Source of the DNA: Hippasteria phrygiana
Lineage: Eukaryota > Echinodermata > Asteroidea > Valvatida > Goniasteridae
NCBI GenBank assembly: GCA_037893225.1
Contig: JAZGUH010000627.1
Span: 1,132,537-1,196,536 of the forward strand
Direction: 5' to 3'
DNA length: 64,000 nucleotides
Shown here: positions 24,901 through 37,296 of the stretch, piece by piece
Position numbering within the stretch: the stretch's first letter is position 1
How the letters are laid out: every line of letters starts with the position of its first letter
Translations under genes and position numbers: made by a program
The notes under the pieces: generated by a model
Seen by the model: the letters and a program-made list of their open reading frames with translations, nothing else
Database searches by the model: none
What the model was told of the DNA's origin: nothing

Positions 24901-27900
24901 AATTGACAACTTAGATAAACTAGATGAACCACATGATTGTGTTGTGTGGCATAAAATATCAGTTCAGTAATCGGAACAATTAATAAACTGTAGACAGGCC
25001 TGTAGTCTCTTTATAAATAGGATGTATAAGTTACGGATGATTCCGTAATTCTACACCAACTTTGCTTGTCCGCCCTTTTAGGCGTTACCACACAATCACT
25101 AATATCCTGAAAGTGATGCAAATGTCATTATGCCTAGTACCCTAGTTTACTCGATGGAAAGGTCAGGGTGATTCAAGATTCCCCGCGCCATTCTTCATCG
25201 AGCGTTCCTCTAGACCCTGGTCTTTCTCAAACCTTTGCCAACATGGGCTTTGGCTTCTCCTACTTTTAGGTCCTTGGTTAGAACTGGGGCACTTTTGGTC
25301 TAAATGTGAACCCAGAGGCGAAGCCTGTTTATTTTGTTCACGTATCCAAGACTTGAAGATTGACAATGAAGCTGGGGATTAGCTGGAGTCGAATCTGAAG
25401 CTAATCTAAGGTTTGAGATAAGGCCCTGATTTACACGACTACACAGCTTTAGTCCTGGGATTTTTCTCCACCCAAAACCCGTAGAATCGTCGTCTTGGAA
25501 TATTGAGATCTTGGGAGAGTGTGTTCTGAGCCGACTCAAACTATTGATTAAAAAAATGAACGACATTCGCGTGGTAGGCTAGAAGGCTGGTGAGCCGCTC
25601 GCGCTTTTAAGGTGTCCGGTGTAACATGTTTAGCAATAGAAATAGCGTTTCATTATTGTCGTTGGAATGTGAACATTCCCTAAGCAGATAATTACAATTT
25701 TTGTTTACGAGTTGGATGAAATTGTCTGTTCAAGATTGAAATAAGGCATATGAGTCTGAGATGATTCAAATACGTACCGGTACATGTCCCTATTTATATC
25801 ATATCAATTTGTATTTTTTTAAATTGAAATCACCCAATACAAGGCTAAAAGCCACTCTAGGTAAAGAGTTACGATAAGAGATAGTAGGGTTGGCAACATT
25901 ATGAATTGCCAACCCAACCACCACCCTTACGGTTTTCCTGGGCCAAGATCTAAGTAGATAATAATTCTTCAACAGATTCCAGAAACAAATTATCTCAATT
26001 TCCAGACCTATAGATCCAAGACTCAAAGATCAAATTCGAGTTACTTCTTTTGTTTGGAATCGCACACAAGTGTAGCAAAAATCAGTAGTTGAAATGAACA
26101 CATGCATACATTTTTTTTCTACTGTCAGTTCCCAGCAAGAACACGGACGGCTACGACGAGGCGTGTACCAACACGCGCACCTCCAGCCCGTCCATCATCA
26201 GCGACCACTGCAAGGACAGTAGCAGCATGGACCAGATGACCAAGCTGTCCGGCTCCGCATCTTCCGACACCTCCTCCATGAACGGCGACCGGGAGCAGCG
26301 GGTCCGAAGTAGTGACGGGGACGGGGCCGGGGAGGACGGAGAGGACAGCGTGGCTGTCAAGAGGCGCCGGCTGGACGAGAAGCCCATGAGTGCCAAGGTG
26401 GTCACGGTGGAGGTGCGGCTAGAGATGAAGGCGTTGTGGGACGAGTTCCACTCGCTGGGCACCGAGATGATCGTCACCAAGGCCGGCAGGTCAGTGGCTT
26501 CATTTTGGGTCAAACTGACACGACAAAGAAAAGGACGACAGTGACCTTGACCTATACGACAATGACCATGAAGAGGATGATTAGGATGTGGATGATAATG
26601 GTAGTAATATGGGAGGCGTATTTGACACCCCTTCTAGTAGTGTTGGTTGGGTGGAGTCGGTGTGGCGGTGATGAAGGTGTTGTGTAGTGTGGTAAGAGTG
26701 TGTGAGTGAATGGGTGGCCCACGCCCCGTATCACTGATGATCGTGACGATAATGATTAAGATGAAGAGTATGAGGATGGATAGAACGATGCTGCTGGAAC
26801 TAAGAATGCTGATGATGATTATTAGGCCTATGGTAAATGATACCTCAAGGAGGCTTTCCCAAACACGAAATTGACAAGCCTAAACACAATCTTAACTTTA
26901 CCTGCCCTAACCAGATTTTCCATTTAATTAAAGGTTTGAGACCACGAAAAATAATGTAATGCTGAACGGCAATGAAAATCTGCCCGGAAATATGTGCACT
27001 CTCGAACACAATTTCCCAATTCCATGCGCGGGTATCTAAAACCGTCCACTCGAGGCACTTCAGATTCAAAGGAGGCAACTTGCTCATTTGAATTAAAGTC
27101 TTTCAGGTACCGAATTTCAGTACTTCTTGTGCAGGAAACCGGATAGTTTTTTGAGTGTAATGAAATTTCGAGACATCAAATTGTCTCTCTAGGTTTCAAT
27201 GTCTCCCTAGGATGTACTCTTTCAGCAAGATAATGATGGTGATAATGAGGGTGATGATGGCGATGATATTGATTGTGTGAACGACAGCGATGTCTATAAT
27301 GTCAGTTATGACCGCAGCGTGACAGCTGTAAGCCGCCTGTAAACCAGTGACGATGAATATAACTTTGGCTCTTCCACTTCTGCCAATGTCGATGATGAAG
27401 ATATCAACCCAAACGATGCCGATGATTCACAGTTGTCACTGAAGCATAATTTAATCCCGCACTCTCCCCAAACAAAAAATTGTATTTATATCCTTCAAAG
27501 CTTTACAGCCAATATCCTGCTCTCCGTCAGGCCACAATTTGTCGGAGATCTACAAAAAAATCTGCTGGTCCTTATCACACTCGGGTACGCGATAGCAATA
27601 TGCTCTCGTAGCCTGCGATGCCCAGTCATCAGATAAGACCCTCTTAGTATCTGATAGGTCCTCCCTCATTTCCCCGACCCCATGTTAGGGCTTTTCCAAG
27701 CTTCCTAGAGACGTTTCTTCTTCGCCCGAGGCGTTTCCTATTTTTCTTGTCTTCTGGAAGCTCTTGACACGCTATTGCTCCGGGGAAAGACTTGGCAGTG
27801 GCTTTGCGAAATGTTATAGTTTTCTTAACAGTCAGCCAGGCAGCTGGTATTTTCAAACGCTGTTTGGGCCTTTTGGCGCTTAAATCCAATGGTTCGTTGA

Positions 27901-30900
27901 CTGTTGAACAAGCTGTCCGTCAGTTGTTGTTTTTTTGTGTTTTGTTTGTTTGTTTGGTTTTTTTTCTTGATATGCCTCCTGTGTCAACGCTATGAAAAGT
28001 AGGTTTCCCATTCTTTGACTGGGATTCGAACAATGCATATAAAAGAAATAACACTTTTATTTTTAACTGGTAATTTTCATCTTTTTATTTTAATAATTAA
28101 GACTGTTAAAAGAACATGTTCTTGTTTCCACTAAAATAGGCTGAATATCGATTAAGATATCTATGCAAAACCGTGACTATCGTTATAATAGAGTGTAACT
28201 AATGGAAAACGGCAGTTAATAAAACCACACTTTTGCACCAACGTGTAAACTAATAGAATGGTTGTTAAATACCGATGTGTATGAACGCTCGATGATTCAG
28301 CAGAGGTCTTTTTGACTGCTTTTTAACAAAAGTCTTGCGAAATCAAAGTGCTTATATACAGCGCTTCGGAAATCAGCGAAATCTCGTTCTTTACCCTCAC
28401 AGGTAGACGGTATGTATAGAGGTACCCATTTATACCCCTTGGTAGAAAGCACAGGTAGACGGTATGTATAGAGGTACCCATTTATACCCCTTGGTAGAAA
28501 GCACAGGTAGACGGTATGTATAGAGGTACCCATTTATACCCCTTGGTAGAAAGTACAGGTAGACGGTATAGGTAAAGAGGTACCCATTTATACCCCTTGG
28601 TAGAAAGAAGCAATTGTAGTAAACTCTCTTGCCCAAGCGCACAAGTACTAAAATGATATCCCCCGGCGGGGTTCGAACCCACATACGATCGAACATGAGT
28701 CAGACAAACACTACACTTTTGAATCAATGGGTAAACTAATATGGAATAACAAGACATGTCTTGAAACACCGTCCTCGCATTGTATTCGTCTCAGCTGTCT
28801 GTGACTGTATCATCAAGAAGCATGCACCAGGGACTGAAATCCAGGTTGTTTTCTTGGAATGTGTGTTTTCCCATTCCACTGTAGTTTATCGGAGTGAACA
28901 TCGACTGCAACAAAGATAGGTGGTTCCTTGTGGGCGCAGGGCGTGCATGTTTGCGATAATGATCTCCCTGAAAGACGGGGGAATTACAGAGGTCGCTTAA
29001 AAGGGTCAAGGTAGTCATTTTTCTCGATGAAATATCGGCACCGCTTAATGGCATTTTTCAGGTTTTGTTGGTTTCTTGTTTTGTTTGGGGGTGGGAGGTG
29101 GCCTGTGTGGAACCATCGTTGGGGAGGGGGGGGGGGGGGGGGGGGTGTTGTGCTGAAATGTCCCGCCAAATGTGACAGATGAGGGAGAGAAAAGTCCGGG
29201 GTCGCAAGAGGGGGTGGGAAATGGTTTCGAGGGGGATGCACGGGCGAATGCACGGCGGTGAGAAATGACGAATCGTCCGGGTGTGGTGGGTCGGTTGGGC
29301 TATATACTGGAATTATTGCAGGATAGTGAATGCTCTCGGCGTGCGCGTTTGAATTCACGATTTGGTGGATGAAGTTACTTTGTCTTTAATGAGGAAACTT
29401 AACAGTTGCTTGGCCGTTCAGTTCAGTTATTTTCTTTTCTCCATGTTCATTCGGAGTATAAGCGCCGGTGTCGCTTAAAAATCGGTCATCATGAAAAGTC
29501 GACTCATTGAGTCAGTGCGCACGCAAACGTATCCCCCTACACCGAAACATTGAGAAACACAGGGTAAAGGTAGGGGTGAGAAATAGGGTCAGGGTTTAAG
29601 CCAGGGTTGGGGTTAGGGATAGGGTAAGGGACATGAGTATCGATAGCAGCTAAAGCCTTTCATTATCAATTTGTCCAGTAGGCCATTATTTTGTGTACGA
29701 ATGTGGGTGATGGCAAGCAGCCATATTGTGGGACACGTGCGTACAAATAAAAGTGTCTATAACGACGCCATTTAAGGTGCAATAATTAATTAATTAACTT
29801 TAAATTACTTCAAAAGTCACCTATGATTGTTCCCCCCAAAATGTTGTAGATACAGCGCTCTCATGCGCTCAAAGAATGGTCTGTTGAGTTTTTATTCATT
29901 GACATTCCACGGTCTTTTGAACAGTCTAATCTAAATAATGATTGGGTTAAAGTACTGTACTATTATTAGAGTGGAGAAGGATCGGTCCAGATAATGTGTT
30001 CGACTGACTTGTTCGCCGGCAATGGATGGAATCGCGTGGTCGAAGGCACATCACTGGCCTGTGTTAATATCCAGCGCCAAGCGTGTAAGCTTTTGCATGA
30101 GTTGCGTTTCAGCATTGCAAATTTGGCGTTTGCGAGAGGTTAAATTTCACAGGATGATCCTCTACGGAGAGCTCGAACCAACGACCCCTTACTTTTAATA
30201 CGGGTTCAACTCGTGCCGTCACCACCCACTCGGTCGTTAAACATGCTCTGCAAGTCGCAGCAGGGAAGAGACGACATTCACAAAAACCACAATTTGTCAA
30301 GCTGAAGTTCATTGTCAGGACTGATTGCATCGAAAGGTATTACTTATTGCCACCAAACCCCGGCGTTGGCTGCGTCCCGGAGAATTATTTATGGCGGGCC
30401 TGATCAACAGCTATGCCGCGAAATTAGCAAATATTTCCCGGCGATTGGTGGGCCAGCTTTGGTATGCGCGCGTCCATTTTCTCGGTCCCCGGTCTGAAGA
30501 ACTTCTCGGTAGTAAAAGGGACGCGGACTCTTCGGATTGGAATGGCACTAATCAACTTCGGCCCTAATGATTTGTGGTTATTAATTGCCAACTGCAGTCG
30601 AGACATCGCACCTGGATTCCACAGCCGAGATCATTTTCTCATGCTGTTAAACGGCGGTATAAATTCTGCTTGTACGCTTTGGGCAGTGGCGGTCGATCTT
30701 GGCAGATGAGGCGCCGAGATTTACAATTGTTAATTACAAAAATGATAATAATGGTATCGATTACTTTCAAGTTGCATCAGTCAGTGTAGGGTGCAATACG
30801 GTATAACCTACCCTTTGATGATCAAACTAGTAAGATGTTGTGTTAAGCTATGCGCAGCAAAATGAGGAGTTAGTTGTGTGTCCAGGTTGGTGTAGTGGTT

Positions 30901-33900
30901 CTTTCTCCGTATTTCACCGCAATTTTCTGCATTGACCCCGGTTCGATTCCAGTTCAGGTCCGCCCCTATACCTGATCGCTATCCCCAGGAATAAATAATT
31001 GTCTGGGTTTTTCCTCTTTCTACTTACAATCGTAACTGAAATTTCCTTCGTCGCCATCTTTCATGAAGAAGAACAGTGCTAATGCACTAGTCAGGATTAT
31101 CATTAGTGTTCTATAGGATAGAACAGTGCCCTCTCGTCTCTGCGGGTCAGTTTGAAGAGTTTTAATTTCTAAATCCGTACTTAATACGGCAGAGTATGAG
31201 TGACCTACGTATACGATAATAAGTTCATTCTGTTTAGTCGTGACTGCATTCAGTGGTATAACACGGGAACAGGCATGGTTGTAATTCGTGTGAACGCTGA
31301 AGTGCTTTACCAATCATGTTAAAGATTCGAAGAATTTCTGAGACCTGCGTGTCTTGCTGGCAAAACGCTTAACTGGCTGGTTTCCTGTTTTCTGCCCAGC
31401 CTGCCTTACAAATAGCATTACAAAAGGTCCATTCTGGTTACAGCTTGGCATTGTGACGTCACACAGCTGCGCTCTTGTTGAAAGCCTTCTTTTTCATCTG
31501 GTCGATCGAGCTTGACCTTCAGGTCAAGTGGCGGGTACTCCTCCTTGATTTCGTGCAAAGTAAAAGTCTTGGGACCAGTTTTGGTCTGTCCATGGGCCTG
31601 TTTGTTTCACACGAATCCGGATCGCGATCAGTGATCCGTGCGTTGGTTCACACACCAGATTCCGCCTAGGGGGTGGAGCGAACCAGCGGCTGGATCACCG
31701 ATCGCGATCCGGATTCGTGTGAAACAAACAGGCCCCATGGTGTCTTGCGGGCGTTGTGATCATGGTGTTCAAGGACTACATTATTACCCCTACTCATCAG
31801 GCCTATTAATCATTCCTGAAACCTCCCTAGGGAGTATATACCCCCGGCTGAGTTATTAAGCGCACCTGGGCTAATCAACCCACATAACCATCACTGCCCT
31901 CACAGGTACCCATTTACTTACCCCTATACTTAGAGAGAAGCAAGATGTGACAAAGTGTCTTGCTCAAGGACGCAAGCACCATGACCCCTTGCTGGACTCG
32001 AACACATAATATGTAGTATCACCAAGATCACGAGTCCGGTACACAAGACCACGAGGCCGGATCACTCCAGATGATATAAAGAGAACATTTCGCTATTCGT
32101 GTAACCTGATGTACCTCAGGTAGCATGAAATCAGAAACTTTTTTTAGAGTAAGCTCAAACACGATAGCAGGTGGATGCAGCGGCGGCGATTTCTCGTCAA
32201 GGTTGGGGTGGGGGGGGGGGGGGACGGAGAAAAAAAGCGCACAACCAATAACAACTTTGACGCGCTATTTGTGCAATGACGTCACCCGTATTGTATTTGT
32301 TTAATTTGTTCTATTGTTATCAACCACGTACGAAGTACTTTGGGGATGCTAAAATAGGTAAACTTTATACTTACCTCTTGAAATACAAACAACAAATATT
32401 GGAGATTACATTATCCATCCCTGACCGATACTTTTTCGGAAGAACGCACAATCAGTTCAACTGTTATTAGAGAGATCATGTAATCGAAAATTTGTTATTT
32501 GGTGTCTCTTGTGTCTCCTTGGAAATGTTTGAAAATGTGTGCTAATTGGTGCACACTGGTGCATGTAAAAGTCAATGACCTATGGCAAATTATTGGGGGG
32601 GGGGGGGGGACACTGCCATATCCGTCCCCTCCACAAAAACATTTGGGGGGGGGGGGCGTGTCCCCCGTCCCCCCCCCCCCCCCGGGGTCGCCACCCATGG
32701 GTGGATATTATGATTAGCACCAAGCCCCCCCCCCCCACCCCCCTCCGTGGGTCTACCACACTGAAAAATCATGGGGGTTAAATTTACCCAATTGTTGGTG
32801 AAAACTGCAACTACCCAAAATGTGGGTAAACAAACTCTCATCCGGTTGTGTTCAAATATATTTACCAAAATTTTGGGTAGTTGCAGTTTTCACCAACAAT
32901 TGGGTAAATTTAACCCCCATGATTTTTCAGTGCACTTGCCTCCAGGCCCGCTTTATATTCTTCGATAGCCTACTTAAAAATATTAAGCATAATTTCCCAA
33001 AATGAAGGTCCTGGGGATAAAATTGATGCACCAGATCAGTCCGCCGAGGTGGCTGGGATGATAAATCCGCATCCATCGAAGAATGAGCTCCCGTCCCTGC
33101 CCTGCCAAGATTATATTTTCCTGCACACCTCCGTTCTGTCTCATTTGACACTCGCTCCCCGTACCACACGATACCATAATATGGTAGGCGGGCGGATGCG
33201 GGCAGAGCAACCGTAGAACCCGGCCCATAAATATCACTCCTTTCTCGGTGAGATCTTTCAGGGGAAAAGAGACACCGGTAAGGTGATAGAACTATGGTCA
33301 TTCGTACCAGAAGAACTTCGATTACGTGCGGTGATTTACGGATGGCCGTATCCGGTTGCGGATTTATGCGGCCGAACCGGGAGCGAAATGTATTAATGAA
33401 GAAATTTAGAACGGATCCTAATTTCTTAGCGGCCGTCGATGTCCTGGAGAGATAAGTAGGCTATGGGAGAAATGGGTCATTGTGTAACTCAAGACGTCTG
33501 AGATATACAAGCAATGAAAAACACACACACAACGACTATTGGATGGCGAAGTGAAGCTGGTTTTGAAACCTGAATATGTGATGAAATTTTCCCGCCTTTT
33601 CTTTTTGGCAGTTTGAATTCTTCGTGCTTGTATGCCGTCGTGAGCTCCGATTGTTCTTAATACTACAGAGTGTTTTGTCTCGCAGATTTTCGTTTATTCT
33701 GTCATTGTGGTCAACCATGGAGGAATAAAACACATGGGTGAACCATGTTGGAGATCTTAGATCTTTGCTCAGGTCTTAAGGGGTCATGACCCCCAACCAA
33801 AACTTAAAACAAAACACTATTAATAATAATTTACAGTGCCACTCCCGAGTTGAAAGCGAGGCTCTCAGTGCTAAACAAACAGTGCTATTCAACAAATCAA

Positions 33901-36900
33901 ACCATGCATGCATAGAACCTAAATCACGGCAAATTACAGCGTAGAGCACGGTCAGTACGGAGACCGGTTCATCACAACAACAATCTCCCAAATTCATTCT
34001 TGATTCGAAATGACATTCAACTATTTCACAGAACAATGATTCTCAAATAAATTACCTGCATTAAATTGATTTTGGACCACTCGATCAGCGACCTTTTCAA
34101 AATTCAAATGATTTTACCGTGTTAAATTGCCGCGACGTAGGTTGTTAATTTAGCACAGAGCCTCGCTTTCAAACCGGAAGCGCGGATTGGTGTTTTTTTC
34201 GTCAATGTTAAATTCGTCTGTTCATTGCATGCCAATGTTTTCAGTCCCAGTCGCGACCAGGCTCTGTGGGTTCTATTTTTACAATTGAAAGTGATTTGGG
34301 GGGTTTGTGCGATGGATTAAACTGAACAAGTCATCGGATTAGGTTTGGCGATGTTTTGATTGCAGGGGATTATCTGATGACGCTTGCACGGTTAGGCAGC
34401 GCAGGCAGAGCGGAGGCAGTGGGTGGTGGAATTAAACCCGACGCTGGTTGTAAAAATCTTGGCCTAACTTGATTTATGCCTGCCGTGCTATTCGTTACGT
34501 AACACACCCAGCGTTTCGTCCAGAATAAATATCTGTTCCCCGGCGCGGCAAGTAACCTGTAATAAAATGCCTGTAGTTCGCGCACGGGAATTTACGATGT
34601 GATAACGAGGATCAGTTTTTCTGTTTAACCTTGGAAGTTTGATTTACTTTAAAGTAATTAAGTTTTGTCAAGGTTACATGGCGCACGATTTAATTAGCTC
34701 CAGACCAAAGTATAGAATGGGCTTTTATTTTCTATTTTTTTCAAACTCATTTTAACTGTTTTTTATCAGTTTTCTATTTGGAAGTTAGGCGTTCTCGCGG
34801 TTCTCCGTGCACGTCTTATTTGGGGCAAGTAATACATTTTCAGCCCATATTTTGTATTGTATTTGATTTAATTTTTAAAGAAAAACAGCCACACGTGCTC
34901 CTATATTTAAAACAAAATGCAAAAATTTAAATTTAAGGTTGACCATGGCCGTTTGCCTTGACCCAGATTACAGTCACCTTAACTAGGTAAAATGTCTTCC
35001 CGTCAGACGAAGACCCTCCAAGACCCTTCAGCTAAGGATTAGATTATTTTCACCTAATCCAGTTGGCCAAATCCAGCCCTCCCCGAAGTTCAAGGCGATC
35101 TTTGGAGGAAGACCAGGAATTAGGCCTTTATAGCCCTGACCATCCGATATCCACCCCGTGTACTTTTTAACCGCATGTGTATCATTTACAATTACTATTA
35201 AAAGTCAAGGTCCCTGGGCTGCATTTATAAATAGATTGTCTACTCTGTAAAAATTGTGCTGAAAATTTGAACACGCTACTGAAAAAAAATTGGTACCCAC
35301 TTTTTTCACATGTTCAGTTTGCGACCCCCACCCCCTCTGGATCCGCGCCTTGATTGGTATTGCTTCCATCTTTTCAAACAGTAAACTTTCAGAATGAAAC
35401 AAGTCAATTTGATTTTTGGTAATTGCCAAAGCTATATGTTACCGGTATACCTTTAACGTGTTTAGACTCGACAATGTGTCAGAACCGTGACATTTTCTTG
35501 TTCTAAATGTTAGGCTAAACATGTATAATATCTGATGAGCGGGTGTCTAAAGGCTAAGCAACGCTCGGGTTTGTGACATTTACAGCGGATGGCGTTTAGA
35601 ATCTAAACACATTCCCTGAACGCGTTTACTTCACACGCGTTTAAACGCTAAACGCCATTTTGACAGTGTAAAGAACTGGTGAATTGTTAAGCATGCAGTC
35701 AACGGAGGCAGATTAATTTACATGTTGATTTGAGCTGCTTCAGTTTTCTGACTGTTGGGAAAATAAACAAATCTGGCATTGTGGATTTTTGCAGCTCAAC
35801 TGTTAATTGGTCTTACGGTATTAATAGCAGCAGATAGCTCCATGCCTTGTAACCGTATACCAACTGCACCGAGATACTCAAAAATTGAAAGTGCTCAAAT
35901 AAATAAAATATGAGGAGACAAATAAATAGAATGTCCGGCGCACTCCATCATGGCGAATTGACGCATTATGTTTTCCAGTTGTCCGGAAGTGTTTATTGAA
36001 GGGACCCTTTCGAGATGCCCGTAAAACAGAAGACAAAATCTCCCATCACTTAATTAATTTTTCACGGGTCCCTGGCCGGTGTGACAGGGGCGAGTGCCCG
36101 GGTAGAGACAGCGGTCGTGTTTGGTGCTCATTAGTCGGAATGGGATGTTTAGGAAGATCAGTCCGCTGTCATGACGTCAAGAGTTATTTGATGACAGCTA
36201 CAGAACAGAAACTGTCTTGTCAGGATATAGGGGGAAGGATGCTGTTCGGTCAGTTTTAAGAGATGTTTAATGTTGAAAGGTTTGTCAGTACATTGTAAAA
36301 ACTGTGGTGTTAGAATACACCATGGGTGTAAAATGATCTAACCCTTCCTTGGTGTTTATTTTAGGAAAAGATATCATTTGTCGGAATAAAAATTTAACAC
36401 CAATTTTGATTTTGAAACTAAATTTGACCGCCAAAAATAGTGCCATAAAATTCTCCCGTGGTGTTTCCTTTGGGCAAGGGTATTGGCATTATTCAATGCC
36501 TAGGCCTACATTTAGAGCAAAATAGCGCCAATCTTGGTGTTTCATTTACGTTGTGCAAAAACCCTTCTGATTAGACGCCTTCTAGTTGCTGATGTTAATA
36601 TTGTAGCACCAATCTCAACACCCAAAAGATTGAAATAAACTTGGTGTTAAAAATCAACAACAAATCAACAATCTCTAAGACCCCCCCCCCCCCCCCCACC
36701 CGTCTTGATTGCCCCACTGCTGCTGTTCAAGAAAGGATTATTGAGATTATGTACATCTAGAAACTTGTTTTTTAGAATAATTATATACAAATTTGTCGAT
36801 AAGAATTCAGTTATATGCAAATATCATTTAGTAAGATGAAAGGCTAGTAAACTATCATTTGCACTGGAATAACAGTTTGGATGCACTCGCTGCAAAGTAC

Positions 36901-37263
36901 CGTGGAATCAAGTCTCGCCGAGAAAAGTAGACTCTTATGGATGGAACTCGATATCTAAAGTAAATGAACAATGCATGCGCACCGTTCGTTGACATGCACG
37001 TGCAGCGTATTCATGCTCATTGCAATGCATTGATGTTGTACTACAAGACAGCTGCACATGTGGTGCATCTATAAACTATACTGTTTGCTTTATCACGATG
37101 GCACTCATTCAAGTTTAATTGTCACTGAGAGATGGCGACCTTCTCCCTAAAACAGGTGTTTGATATCAGAGAACAAGATGTTCTGGGTATGTATATGTCC
37201 ATAAGATTCGAAAATACCCTTTTATTAACAAGCGAGCACCCCCCCCCCCCCCGCCCCCCCCCG

Positions 37264-37296
<33 letters not shown>

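Larger units (their letters stand above)
12921..26128 (+). other. Tbx1/10 intron 1 (13.2 kb)
   Basis: GT...AG intron with no second gene that I can support. Mobile elements and repeats in it are listed separately. A CpG-rich block at about 19740-20060 (GGCGCGGTGTGACTTGGGTC, then CGCCCGCCCCGTCCC) stands out from the AT-rich background and could be regulatory. Confidence 0.7.

Noticed and set aside
26226..26227. ATG at 26227 in exon 2 as the main start codon
   Set aside because: Exon 1 has a strong ATG context, a T-box-type N-terminal motif and matching phase; an alternative promoter using 26227 remains possible.
28297..28769. Repeat-protein-like minus ORFs and a CRISPR-like periodicity
   Set aside because: The 52-bp units are directly adjacent without spacers and are SINE-derived; the ORFs are translations of the repeat.
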